A stretch of DNA of 64,000 nt, taken from contig NZ_CP158299.1 of NCBI RefSeq assembly GCF_040256395.1, positions 2,509,501 to 2,573,500 of the forward strand. The letters run 5' to 3'. Numbering within the stretch: position 1 is the stretch's first letter; every line of letters begins with the position of its first letter. Of this stretch, positions 33,442 to 45,399 are shown one piece after another. The notes beneath the pieces were generated by a model that had not been told where the DNA came from, ran no database searches, and saw nothing but the letters and a program-made list of their open reading frames with translations. Source of the stretch: Deinococcus sonorensis KR-87. GTDB lineage: Bacteria > Deinococcota > Deinococci > Deinococcales > Deinococcaceae. The position numbers and the translations under genes were made by a program.

Positions 33442-35451
33442 TCAGCCCTTGGAACGCCGTGGTGTTCTGGGAGTGTGCGGCTCGCCTCTGGCCTTTCTTT
33501 GTCGTTTCCCTTTCGGCACATCGGCTTTTGGCGTGCGCCTGCTCCTGGCCGGGACACGTTCGCCGGCCAGCAGGGCCTGCGCAAGCTCGGGAGTCAGGTC
33601 CTCGGGGAGCAGGTCCGGCGGCAACGTTGCCAAGCGGCCGTCACCAAACAGTGTGGGCTGCCCGCCCCGCACCCCCACCACCACGCCGGGCAGCTTCGGG
33701 AGGGCGAGGGTCGGGGCGTCACGCGGCGCGCGCCTGAAGGTGGGGTCCAGGCTGTCGGTCCAGGTCCCGGTCAGGCACTCCAGGCGCGTGAGCTGCCCTT
33801 CGGCGATGCGGTCGAGGTCAGCCTCCATCTTGGCGGTGAAGGCGGGGTCCACCAGATCTGGAGCGGAGCGCCCAAGGTACTGCGTGACGAGCAGACCAAG
33901 CCACGTGACGACCAGCTGGCGCTGCCGCACGGTGGTGTAGCCCCGGGTGGCCAGCGTGCTGAGGATGCTGGCGAAGGTGCTGGGCCGCCCGACTCCCTGT
34001 CGCTCCAGCGCCCGCACCAGCGACGCCTCGGAATATCGCCTGGGGGCCGGGGTCGTGCGGCGCTCGGCACTGGCGTCCCGGACGTCGTGCATCTCCCCTG
34101 CCTGGATTGGCGGCAGGGCCTGCTCGTCCGGGTCCGGTTCCTCGTCCTGGTAGGCACGGGTGAACCCCGGGTCCGTGATAACGCGCCCGGACGCGCCGAG
34201 CGTCACACGCCCCACCGCCAGGGTGACCTGCGTGCGGGTACCGCGCAGGTCCGTCATCTGGCTGGCGACGGTGCGGCGGTAGATCAGGTCGTACAGGTCC
34301 GCCTGAGTGCCGGCAAGGCCTGTTTCGGCGGGGGTGCGGAACGCCCTCCCGGTGGGCCGGATGGCCTCGTGCGCCTCCTGGGCCGTGCTGGTTTTCGGCG
34401 CGTAGGTTCTGGGGCGCTCCGGCACGCTGTCCGGGCCGTGGGCCGCCTGGGCCGCAGCGCGTGCGGCGCGGGTGGCCTCGTCCGAGAGGCCGGGCGAGTC
34501 GGTGCGCATGTAGGTGATGAATCCACCCTCGTAGAGCCGCTGCGCCTCGTCCATCGTCTGCTTCGGGGCGAGTTTCAGCTGGATGGACGCGGCCTGCTGC
34601 AGGGTGCTGGTGGTGAACGGCGCAGGCGGCCGGGTGCTGAAAGGCGTCGCCTCCACCGACTGCACGGCGGCGGGCCGGGCCTTCAGGAACGCCACGAGTT
34701 TCTCGGCCTGCTCCGGCGTCATCAGGAGCACGCCGGGGTTCACGGTTCCGTCCGGTCCAAAGTCTTTGGGTGTGGCGAGCGCCTGACCGTTCACGTGGGT
34801 CACGGCCGCTGTGAACGTGGGCTGGCCGATGCGTGCGGTGACGCGCCAGAACGCGGCGGCCACAAAGTTGAGCCGCGCATGCTCGCGCTGGGCCAGCAGG
34901 GCGAGGGCGGCAGACTGCACCCGCCCCGCACTGAGGCCCGGTCCGATGGCGTCCCACAGGAGCGGAGACGCGCCGTAACCGCTCAGCCGGTCGAGGACCC
35001 GGCGGGTTTCTGCCGCGCCGACCAGCCGGTAGTCCAGCGGTCGGGTATGCGCGACGGCCTGCCGGATCGCGTCCGGCGTGATCTCGTGAAAGACCATCCG
35101 CTCGGGGTCTTTGAGCCCCAGCAGCTGCGCGAGGTGCCACGCGATACTCTCGCCCTCCCGGTCGCCGTCCGTGGCCAGGATTACGCGTCCGGCCCGCTCG
35201 GCGGCCTGCCGGAGTTCCTTCACGACGCCCGCCTTGGCCTTTGGAATCACGTACAGCGGCCGGAAGCCGTGGGCCACATCCACGCCCAGGCGCGCCCAGG
35301 GTTCCTTCGCGTAGCGGGCGGGCACGTCCTCCTTCTTCGCGGGAAGGTCGCGGACGTGGCCCAGACTGGCGCGCACCTGATACCCCTGTCCGAGGTACGC
35401 CGCGATCTTTCTGGCCTTGCTGGGGCTTTCCACCAGCACCAGGGTCGTCAT
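33442..35451 (-). CDS. Type IA DNA topoisomerase, short form without zinc-finger tail
   Basis: A 669-aa enzyme of the TopA family that relaxes negative supercoils through a 5'-phosphotyrosine. The toprim domain shows VLVESPSKARKIAAYLG at the start and ATDGDREGESIAWHL. The active Tyr is at about 314 in ITYMRTDSPGLSD. Later motifs include RRYSEASLVRALERQGVGRP and STFASIL. The usual C-terminal Cys4 zinc fingers are absent; the protein ends in a basic tail (KGKRQRKARGEPHTPRTPRR). It is therefore probably a second, accessory topoisomerase rather than the housekeeping enzyme. An upstream in-frame start (35565) is less likely. Confidence 0.9.
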   Translation of the reverse strand: MTTLVLVESPSKARKIAAYLGQGYQVRASLGHVRDLPAKKEDVPARYAKEPWARLGVDVAHGFRPLYVIPKAKAGVVKELRQAAERAGRVILATDGDREGESIAWHLAQLLGLKDPERMVFHEITPDAIRQAVAHTRPLDYRLVGAAETRRVLDRLSGYGASPLLWDAIGPGLSAGRVQSAALALLAQREHARLNFVAAAFWRVTARIGQPTFTAAVTHVNGQALATPKDFGPDGTVNPGVLLMTPEQAEKLVAFLKARPAAVQSVEATPFSTRPPAPFTTSTLQQAASIQLKLAPKQTMDEAQRLYEGGFITYMRTDSPGLSDEATRAARAAAQAAHGPDSVPERPRTYAPKTSTAQEAHEAIRPTGRAFRTPAETGLAGTQADLYDLIYRRTVASQMTDLRGTRTQVTLAVGRVTLGASGRVITDPGFTRAYQDEEPDPDEQALPPIQAGEMHDVRDASAERRTTPAPRRYSEASLVRALERQGVGRPSTFASILSTLATRGYTTVRQRQLVVTWLGLLVTQYLGRSAPDLVDPAFTAKMEADLDRIAEGQLTRLECLTGTWTDSLDPTFRRAPRDAPTLALPKLPGVVVGVRGGQPTLFGDGRLATLPPDLLPEDLTPELAQALLAGERVPARSRRTPKADVPKGKRQRKARGEPHTPRTPRRSKG

Positions 35452-35641
35452 GATGGCCGGGAGCGACGGGGAGAAGGGGCGCGAGCAGGGGCAGCGCTGC
35501 CTCGGCCATGACCGGCCATCGGCCTGATCCGCTGTGGATCCTGGGTGGTGGAAGCACGCCTGCACTTCTGGCTCACCAGAGGGTCAGCGGCCGGCAGGCG
35601 ATGGTGCGCCCATCTCCGACCAGTCCGGGCAAGGCGCACGG

Positions 35642-36139
35642 TCATCCGGTCTGGTCCCCATCGTTCAGCAGCCGAAGAGGAAACCCTTCCGTGGCCAGGG
35701 CCACCAGCTGCCGTTCAACAGCCTCGGCACTCACCGGCCCGTCCGGCTGCGGCGCAAACGCGACGTGACGCTGACCGATCACATACAGGTGCAGGTCGTA
35801 GCGCACCGTGTCGTGCCCCTCGCGCAGCAGCCGGCGGCGCCAGCGGGCATACTCACCCTGAGCGGCCAGCAGCCCACGCAGGTGATCGCTCCAGTACCTG
35901 CCGGGTGTGCGCGTGCGGCCGATGTGGGCGGGCGTCTCGTCCCCCAGCCGCTGCTCCATCAGCAGGCAGATGTACTCAGGGTCCTGCTGCCGCCCGGTCA
36001 GGCTGGTCAGCTGGGCCAGCATCCGGCCACGCACCATCGGCTCACCTGCATTCGCCAGCACGAAGCCGTACCCCTGATGGGCGGCCAGCCAGCCTTCAAA
36101 GTGTCGTCGCGCCACCGCGGAGTCGGCTGTGCCGGTCAT
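35642..36139 (-). CDS. Hypothetical protein, 165 aa
   Basis: Unrecognised. It begins MTGTADSAVARRHFEGWLAA with GYGFVLANAGEPMVRGRML, then QDPEYICLLMEQRLGDETPA and RTPGRYWSDHLRGLLAAQGE, ending in a strand YDLHLYVIGQRHVAFAPQP. No membrane segment or signal peptide is present. The ATG (36137-36139) lies 5 nt after CACAAT on this strand, a plausible leaderless start; the in-frame start at 36247 would extend it upstream by 36 residues. It is next to the short topoisomerase on the same strand. Confidence 0.6.
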   Translation of the reverse strand: MTGTADSAVARRHFEGWLAAHQGYGFVLANAGEPMVRGRMLAQLTSLTGRQQDPEYICLLMEQRLGDETPAHIGRTRTPGRYWSDHLRGLLAAQGEYARWRRRLLREGHDTVRYDLHLYVIGQRHVAFAPQPDGPVSAEAVERQLVALATEGFPLRLLNDGDQTG

Positions 36140-36315
36140 GCCGTATTGTGGCAGGTTCGGCGCAGGCAGCTCTGTGACACGCCGTGGGCGGGGGCCGACG
36201 ATGCCCACGGCGTGTCCACCGGCAAGACCAGCGTGGGCCGAAATCATCTACAGCAGGTGATGGACGTGGCAGGAAGCCCGACGGAACAGACCTATCTGCC
36301 TAGGCCTGCATGAGA

Positions 36316-36344
36316 TTGACGCGCGGTGCATATGACGCTATACT
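36316..36344 (+). promoter_or_regulatory. Strong sigma70 promoter directly followed by a terminator
   Basis: TTGACG (36316-36321), exactly 17 nt, then TATACT (36339-36344). The predicted transcription start near 36351 is only about 4 nt before an intrinsic terminator hairpin (36355-36380). Confidence 0.7.
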
Positions 36345-36354
36345 TTTTTCATCA

Positions 36355-36380
36355 ACGTCCGGAAGGGACGTCTTTTTTTT
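36355..36380 (+). terminator. Terminator/attenuator immediately after the promoter
   Basis: ACGTCC (36355-36360) pairs with GGACGT (36366-36371) around GGAAG, then T8 (36373-36380). The same ACGTCC could instead pair with GGACGT at 36403-36409, which overlaps the ribosome site and GTG of the downstream frame. Confidence 0.6.
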
Positions 36381-36407
36381 GCATCGCTCAATATAGACAG
36401 GAGGGAC

Positions 36408-36668
36408 GTGGGTACGCCCCCTGTTCCAGGCAAAGTCCCGACAGAGCCGCCTGACGTCCCCGACTCACCGGATACGTGGCTGGCTCTGGTGTGGCCCCCG
36501 ACTACCGACCAGAGCCGCCTGCTGGAATTGATGGCGCTCGTGGGAAAGCCCTTGGGACCGCATCTCCTCGCCCTTCGTCCCGCTATACAGCTGGACGTGT
36601 CCGCTCTCTCCAGCCTCGCAGTTCGGCCAGCCCCCAGCCCAGTGCCAGCCCCCACACCGGGGCACTGA
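36408..36668 (+). CDS. Doubtful hypothetical protein (86 aa)
   Basis: A frame starting at GTG 36408 directly after CAGGAGGGAC. The product (MGTPPVPGKVPTEPPDVPDS, then WLALVWPPTTDQSRLLELMA) is Pro-rich with one amphipathic helix and no family I recognise. Its last ~28 codons are antisense to the end of the BenE-type transporter, which weakens the case. The strong promoter, the attenuator-like hairpin and the good ribosome site in front of it are the main reasons to list it. Confidence 0.35.
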   Translation: MGTPPVPGKVPTEPPDVPDSPDTWLALVWPPTTDQSRLLELMALVGKPLGPHLLALRPAIQLDVSALSSLAVRPAPSPVPAPTPGH

Positions 36669-37767
36669 TGCCCAGCCAGGAAAACCCGGAGGCAGTCAGG
36701 ACCAGGGTCAGGAGCGCGGCCTCCCGCCAGCGCGGTTCAGTCACCAGCGTCCCCTCCCGTCCCACCAGCAGCGGACCCAGCAGCGCCAGCCCCGCCAATC
36801 CCTGAAGCAGCGGCGGCGGAAACACGCTGGCCAGGCTGAGCAGCGCTCCGGCGTTCAGGCCGAGCACGAGGTACCCGCCCGCGCAGCTGAGGCCGGCGAT
36901 GTACCGTCTGGCCGGGTCAGGATGGGCGTCCGGCCCGGTGCAGATGGCGGCCGTGATGGCTCCCAGGTTCAGTGTGATGCTCCCGAACGGTGCGGCAACC
37001 AGCCCGGCCAGCCCGGTCAGCGTCACCAGTGGGCGCGGCGGCACGTGACCGTATCCACTGGCACTCAGGATCGCCAGCCCCGGCAGGTGTTGGGACGCCA
37101 CCGCCAGCAGCACGCTCGGCAGCGTGATGGCCAGGATGGCCTGAACACTGAAGCTCGGACGGATCAGCGTCAGGTGCCCAGCCACGTGGGCGGCGCCCGA
37201 GTGAAGTGTGCCCCCCAGGACCGCCGCACTCAGACCCACCAGCAGGGCCAGCGGCACCGCCCAGCGCGGCACCAGGGCGCGGCCCAGCAGATACGCGGCA
37301 AACATCGGCAGCAGGAAGGTGGGGGCGGTGGGAATGGCCATAAAGCCGCGCAGGACGAATGGCAGCAGCACACCCGCGAGCAGGGCGGAGGCCAGCGGTC
37401 TTGGAAGGTGCCGCGCAATCCAGTCAAACAGGCCGGTGAGTCCCAGCAGGGCCAGCACGAGGGCAGCGAGCAGTAGGGCACCGACCGCCTCACCGGGAGA
37501 AAACCGGGGGCCTTCAGCGATGAGCACCGCCAGCCCAGCAGTGTTCCAGCCGAGAATGATGGGCGACCGGTACACCAGCGACAGCCCCGCACCCAGGACA
37601 CCCAGGGCGAGATACATGCTGGTGAGGCTGCTGACCGCCTGCCCGGACGTGAAGTGAACGGCCGCGAACATCTGAACGAACAGCGGCAGGTTGCTGGACG
37701 CACTCACGAGCACGGCGACCAATCCGGCCACCAGGGCGGTCATCGGCAGCCGGCCTGTTAAGCGCAA
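36583..37767 (-). CDS. BenE-type membrane transporter (benzoate/H+ symporter family)
   Basis: A membrane protein of about 394 aa with roughly eleven hydrophobic segments and the BenE/nucleobase-symporter layout: VAVLVSASSNLPLFVQMFAA at the start, GWNTAGLAVLI, LPRPLASALLAGVLLPFVL, and GSITLNLGAITAAICTGPDA in the conserved loop with HPDPARRYIAG. Members import benzoate or other aromatic acids with protons; the real substrate is not shown. The N-terminal RLTGRLPMTALVAG fits a TTG start at 37765-37767; ATG 37743 is the alternative. It is divergent from the beta-galactosidase gene across about 350 bp. Confidence 0.85.
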   Translation of the reverse strand: MRLTGRLPMTALVAGLVAVLVSASSNLPLFVQMFAAVHFTSGQAVSSLTSMYLALGVLGAGLSLVYRSPIILGWNTAGLAVLIAEGPRFSPGEAVGALLLAALVLALLGLTGLFDWIARHLPRPLASALLAGVLLPFVLRGFMAIPTAPTFLLPMFAAYLLGRALVPRWAVPLALLVGLSAAVLGGTLHSGAAHVAGHLTLIRPSFSVQAILAITLPSVLLAVASQHLPGLAILSASGYGHVPPRPLVTLTGLAGLVAAPFGSITLNLGAITAAICTGPDAHPDPARRYIAGLSCAGGYLVLGLNAGALLSLASVFPPPLLQGLAGLALLGPLLVGREGTLVTEPRWREAALLTLVLTASGFSWLGISAPVWGLALGWGLAELRGWRERTRPAV

Positions 37768-41291
<3,524 letters not shown>

Positions 41292-41440
41292 CAGGCCTGC
41301 GCTCTGCCCTGTGCACCTTGACCCGGGCCGGACAGGCGGTCATGCTCAGGCGGCTTCTGCACATCTCACAACAGACCCAGCCGCAACTCTGCGGCTCGGA
41401 CGGGTGGCGACCCGCCATACTGACGGAACAGGGAGACAGC

Positions 41441-41836
41441 ATGAGTAAGAGAGAGCCTCAGCAGGGCGTGCCCGCCTCTCAGATGATCGATGAGCGCATT
41501 CAGGCGCTGGACGACTGGCGAGGCCAGACACTTGGCCAGCTTCGCCTCTGGATTCAGCAGGCCGACCCGGAAGTGGTCGAGGAGTGGAAGTGGAGTGTTC
41601 CGGTGTGGTCGCACGCTGGCCTGATCTGCACCGGAGAAACCTACAAACACGCCGTGAAGCTGACCTTTGCCCGGGGGGCCTCACTGGATGACCCGGCTGG
41701 CCTGTTCAACGCCAGCCTGGAGGGCAACACCCGGCGCGCCATTGATGTGCGTGAGGGCGGAATGGTGGACGAGCAGGCGTTCAAAGCCTTGATCCGAACG
41801 GCCGTCTCGTTGAACATGTCGCGGACCAGGAACTGA
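41441..41836 (+). CDS. DUF1801 family protein, 131 aa
   Basis: A small protein with the DUF1801 (YdhG-like) pattern: IDERIQALDDWRGQTLGQLR, WKWSVPVWSHAGLICTGET, VKLTFARGASLDDPAGLFN, and GGMVDEQAFKALIRTAV at the end. The biological role of the family is not established. A GGGAG lies 5 nt before the ATG, and a CATACT box lies upstream at 41417-41422. Confidence 0.85.
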   Translation: MSKREPQQGVPASQMIDERIQALDDWRGQTLGQLRLWIQQADPEVVEEWKWSVPVWSHAGLICTGETYKHAVKLTFARGASLDDPAGLFNASLEGNTRRAIDVREGGMVDEQAFKALIRTAVSLNMSRTRN

Positions 41837-42119
41837 GCCGGCAAACCGCCCGCTCCGCAATACGGCTGGTCGTGCAGCCTGTTCAGAAGGCATTCCAGAC
41901 GGAAAGGTAGTTTGCACTTCAGCGCCCGCCTGAGCCGAGCTGTCTCATTTCCTTTCGCCCGTCAGAATCGTCTGACCCCTCTGGGAGGCCGCCTCAACGC
42001 ATCGCATCCATTCAAAGCGGTTGCCAGGGCCGGAGGCTTAGCCTCCTGGGTCTACCCACAGACGGGCGACCCATCAGCGTGACCCTGGTCGTCACAGCTG
42101 CGGCTTGGTTGTTTCCTTC

Positions 42120-42329
42120 TCAGCGCCGCACCAGTTCGCCGTAGAGATGCTCGATACACTCGTCAACGGTGGCGAAGTGGCGCCGCTCTCCGTGCGTGCC
42201 CTCCCGCAGCGAGGCCCGCCAGTGCCGGGTCTGCGGGCCCAGTGCCGCGTCGTGCGGCTCGTACCACACCCGCAGCACGTAGACCCGCCCGTCCTGTCCA
42301 ATCACGTGTGTCCCGGGTTCATCGTCCAT
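42120..42329 (-). CDS. Small hypothetical protein (69 aa)
   Basis: A 69-aa protein MDDEPGTHVIGQDGRVYVLR, with WYEPHDAALGPQTRHWRASL and ERRHFATVDECIEHLYGELV: a strand-strand-helix pattern of a small mixed domain. No family is recognised. AAAGGAG precedes the ATG with 8-nt spacing, which supports this start over the upstream one at 42380. It lies 93 nt downstream of the secreted protein gene on the same strand. Confidence 0.7.
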   Translation of the reverse strand: MDDEPGTHVIGQDGRVYVLRVWYEPHDAALGPQTRHWRASLREGTHGERRHFATVDECIEHLYGELVRR

Positions 42330-42422
42330 GTCTTCTGCTCCTTTCGTCGTGCTTCGCGGCCTGACCGGTGAGGGAGCCACTGGAGGTGAACTCAGGTGGG
42401 GGGCGCGGCTCGTCTTCGCCGC

Positions 42423-43172
42423 TCACTGCCCGCTCTTGGGCAGGCGGACTTCCAGATACATGTTCGGCTGATTGATGTTGTAATCACGCACGAACCCGCC
42501 GGTGTAACTCGGGCCCCACGGGAAGGTATTCGGGCTGGTGCGCCGATGGATTTCGAGCGGCTTCCCGTTCAGGGTGGCGGTCACGGTGTAGGTGCCCCAC
42601 ATGACGTTGGGGATGACCGGACCGGAGTAGCTGGAGATCAGGCTGAAGGTGCGCGCCTTGCCGGTCGAACCGTCGGCCAGCTTGCCCACGGGCGTCAGGG
42701 TGACCTGCACCTGCTTGGTGTCGATGTCATACTCCCCGATCCCGCGCTCCACGAAGACGCAGGCGAGGTTGCCGTAGGGGTCGTCGGCCGTGACGGGCTT
42801 GGGCTTGAACACGAAGTCGCGCACCCCGCCCGCCACGCCCGGCACGGCGTCCGGATTTTTGGGCAGCAGCTCCACCGCCACCGTGAAATCCTCGTACTTC
42901 AACCGCATCTTGGCGTACATCTTGAAGGTGACGGGAAACTTGCGCACGTCGATCCGGTACTGCCCCTTCGCGTCGGTGGTCGTGATCAGGTTGCTGTCGT
43001 AGGAGAGCGTGTTGTCGGCATCGATTTCGACGCCGGGAATCGGCACGCCCTGTTCGTTCACGACGGTGCCGGTGATGAAGCCCTTCTGGGCGGCCGTGGC
43101 GGCGTGTCCGGTGCTCAGGGTGCAGGCCGTGACGGTCAGCAGGGTCAGGGCGGTCAGGCGGGACTGGATCAT
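42423..43172 (-). CDS. Secreted protein with carboxypeptidase-regulatory-like domain
   Basis: A 249-aa exported protein. The signal peptide MIQSRLTALTLLTVTACTLS ends near HAATA. The first module is a CarboxypepD_reg beta-sandwich: GFITGTVVNEQGVPIPGVEI, then TTTDAKGQYRIDVRKFPV. Further beta-rich parts follow: GVRDFVFKPKPV, QVTLTPVGKLADGSTGK and MWGTYTVTATLNGKPL. The layout matches the protein at 19948-20820 (signal, regulatory-like module, ...RDFVxK..., VTLTP...DGxTG...YTVTA), indicating paralogues. AAAGGAG supports the start. It may act as an extracellular structural or adhesion module. Confidence 0.82.
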   Translation of the reverse strand: MIQSRLTALTLLTVTACTLSTGHAATAAQKGFITGTVVNEQGVPIPGVEIDADNTLSYDSNLITTTDAKGQYRIDVRKFPVTFKMYAKMRLKYEDFTVAVELLPKNPDAVPGVAGGVRDFVFKPKPVTADDPYGNLACVFVERGIGEYDIDTKQVQVTLTPVGKLADGSTGKARTFSLISSYSGPVIPNVMWGTYTVTATLNGKPLEIHRRTSPNTFPWGPSYTGGFVRDYNINQPNMYLEVRLPKSGQ

Positions 43173-43346
43173 GGTTGCTCCTTTGGCCACCCGGTCGGGT
43201 GCGCTCGTTGGTGCCCTGAGGGTAGGCCGGACAGGATGGCCCACGGATGGCAGGGTGGGCTCAGCACGGCGGCCATCACCCGGCGGGCGGCCCATTGAAC
43301 CGGCCCACACCTGCACGTTCCCGGTCAGTTCGCTAGGCTGGAGGGG

Positions 43347-44138
43347 ATGCACCCCCCTGCTCCGCGTGTCCGGCCTCCTTTGGCGGCCTCCCTCACCCCG
43401 ACCCGCCTCCTCCCCGCCCGAATGCTGGCCGCTGCGCTGAGCCTGACCGGCCTGGCCGGCGCCCACTCGGGGCAGCCGGCCCCGCTGAGTACTCTGCCCA
43501 AACCGGCCGCCCAGTACGGCCTGCCGTTCGCATCGGCACCCGGGCCCGACACCTGGCTGCTCGGCCAGTTCTACGGCAACACCACCTTTGCCTATCAGCA
43601 GCGCCAGACCCAGTATCAGAATGGCCAGGGCGTCCATTTCGGCCTGGATTTCAGCGCGTCGTGCGGCACCCCGGTGGTGGCCATCGCCGACGGGGTGGTG
43701 TCGGAGGTGGACGGCCCGCACGGCGCGGCGCCCCACAACCTGGTGATCGATCATCCGGACGGCCTGTCCAGCCTGTACGGGCACCTGTTGCGCCGCTCCG
43801 CCCTGCGCGTCGGCCAGCGGGTGCGGCGGGGCGAGGTGGTGGCCGTCTCGGGCGACTCGCAGAACACCTGCGTGTCCGAGCCGCACCTGCACCTGGAGAT
43901 CCGGGACCATTCGCACCAGATCCTGCTCAACCCGGTCGGCTACCTGAACGCGGACTGGGCCGCGCTCAGTCTGGTAGACCCCGACGTGGACGGGCCCGCC
44001 TTCCAGCAGGACCTGCAGCGCCCGGAGGAATGGCAGTTCCTGGACACCCAGCCCACTGTCCGGCTGCACGGGCCCCTGCTGAACGCCTACCCGCAGCCGT
44101 GGCCTCCCCTGGCCCCGGCCACCCCGGCGGCCCGGTGA
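43347..44138 (+). CDS. Secreted M23 family metallopeptidase
   Basis: A 263-aa exported peptidase. The signal region is MHPPAPRVRPPLAASLTPTR... followed by a hydrophobic ARMLAAALSLTGLAGAHS. The LytM-type catalytic domain has all zinc ligands: His and Asp in VHFGLDFSASCGTPV and the HxH in EPHLHLEIRDHS. It would cleave peptide bridges in peptidoglycan, either remodelling the wall or acting on other bacteria. TAGGCT (43334-43339) ends 7 nt before the ATG (leaderless). It is the first of three envelope genes; its stop overlaps the next start (GTGA). Confidence 0.9.
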   Translation: MHPPAPRVRPPLAASLTPTRLLPARMLAAALSLTGLAGAHSGQPAPLSTLPKPAAQYGLPFASAPGPDTWLLGQFYGNTTFAYQQRQTQYQNGQGVHFGLDFSASCGTPVVAIADGVVSEVDGPHGAAPHNLVIDHPDGLSSLYGHLLRRSALRVGQRVRRGEVVAVSGDSQNTCVSEPHLHLEIRDHSHQILLNPVGYLNADWAALSLVDPDVDGPAFQQDLQRPEEWQFLDTQPTVRLHGPLLNAYPQPWPPLAPATPAAR

Positions 44139-45373
44139 AGCGCAGGATGAGCGGGGTGCTCACGGCCCTGCTGTGCGGACAGGCCCTTGCCGCGACCTAC
44201 GTGGTGAAGCCGGGCGACACGCTCTACAGCCTCGCCCGTTCGGTGGGCCTGACGGTGGCGCAGCTGCAGGCGCTCAATCAGCTGACCGGCACGGACCTGA
44301 AGGTCGGGCAGACGCTGGAGCTGCCGGCGGGTCCGGCTCAGCCGCCGGCGCCACCGGCCCCCACCGAGACGCTGCCGCCGCCTATGCCCGGCACGGCCCG
44401 ACCTGCCGTTCAGGTCTCTCGGCCCGGCTGCTGCGCCAACGTGCAGTGGACGGCCGACAGCACGCAGCTGATCGTGCTGGACCGCCCGGCCGGCGGCGAG
44501 CCGGGCCTGTACCGGATTCCGGCGGACGGCTCGGCCCCCGCCGGGTTTCTGGACCTGTCGCCCGCGCTGCTGTCCCCGGACGGCGCTTTTGCGCTTCAGC
44601 CGCGCAGCGCTTCCTCGGCGACCGCCGTGCGCTTTTCCGACGGAGCCCGGGCGGCGGTGCCCACCAGCGGCCGGGACGCCGCGTGGTCGCCGCAGGGGGC
44701 GCTGGCGTGGTCCACCTACGGCACGGCGGACCGGGACGACTGGATTCCGCTGACCGTCTTCGTGGCGGACCCCTTTGTCAACGGCAGCGTGGCGGCCCCG
44801 CGCCGCCTGCCGACCGTGTATGGCGGGCGCCTTGTCGGCTGGCTGAACGGCACCACCGTGCTGCTCACCGGCCGGCTGACCCGCACCGACCCGCGCCGCT
44901 CGCTGGTGAGCGTGAACATTCAGGGTGGCCCGCCGCAGGTGCTGGCTGAGGGACAGATGTTCAGCGGCGTCCGGGTCAGTCCGGACGGCAGCCGGGTGGT
45001 GTACCGGGTGACGCTCGACATGCCCGGACGCAACGGCATGTTCGTGGTCGGCACCGAGGACCGGCGGGTGACGCCGCTGCCGCTGTTCGGCTCGGCCCGC
45101 TGGCAGGACCCCGGCCACCTGTTGATGGTCCCGTTCGAGCCGGGGCAGCCGAGTCAGCGGCTGGTGCAGCTGGACGTGGAGAGCGGCGAGGTCCGGCCAC
45201 TGCTGACGCTGCAGGACAGGATCGCCCACGACGACTGGCAGGTGGCGCCGGACGGTCTGCGCGTCGCCTACCTCAGTCAGACCAGCCGCGCCCTGCTGGT
45301 GCTGCCCCTGCCCCCAACGCTCCCGCCAATCCCCATTCCGGCCGACCCCGGCCCGGCCCCGGAGGCCCCGTGA
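44135..45373 (+). CDS. Secreted LysM protein with WD40/TolB-like propeller
   Basis: A 412-aa exported protein. The signal peptide ends near LLCGQALAATY. A LysM peptidoglycan-binding module follows (YVVKPGDTLYSLARSVGLTV), then a Pro-rich linker and a propeller-like region with repeated blades: NVQWTADSTQLIVLD, LSPDGAFALQ, VRVSPDGSRVVYRVT and VAPDGLRVAYLSQ. This resembles TolB/WD40-type beta-propellers, so it probably scaffolds wall-bound complexes. It starts with GTG overlapping the M23 stop (GTGA); ATG 44147 is an alternative. It is followed by the LysM-M23 gene in the same unit. Confidence 0.85.
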   Translation: MKRRMSGVLTALLCGQALAATYVVKPGDTLYSLARSVGLTVAQLQALNQLTGTDLKVGQTLELPAGPAQPPAPPAPTETLPPPMPGTARPAVQVSRPGCCANVQWTADSTQLIVLDRPAGGEPGLYRIPADGSAPAGFLDLSPALLSPDGAFALQPRSASSATAVRFSDGARAAVPTSGRDAAWSPQGALAWSTYGTADRDDWIPLTVFVADPFVNGSVAAPRRLPTVYGGRLVGWLNGTTVLLTGRLTRTDPRRSLVSVNIQGGPPQVLAEGQMFSGVRVSPDGSRVVYRVTLDMPGRNGMFVVGTEDRRVTPLPLFGSARWQDPGHLLMVPFEPGQPSQRLVQLDVESGEVRPLLTLQDRIAHDDWQVAPDGLRVAYLSQTSRALLVLPLPPTLPPIPIPADPGPAPEAP

Positions 45374-45399
45374 GCCGCCGGCCCCCTCTGGAGGTCCGT

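Noticed and set aside
33475..35511. Long open frame antisense to the topoisomerase (and similar ones at 9562-11454, 39291-41165, 56944-59502)
   Set aside because: Complementary-strand artefacts of high GC; no homology-like motifs and the opposite strand is clearly coding.
41837..42119. Gap between the DUF1801 gene and the 69-aa gene
   Set aside because: Only short frames and no promoter or repeat pattern were seen.
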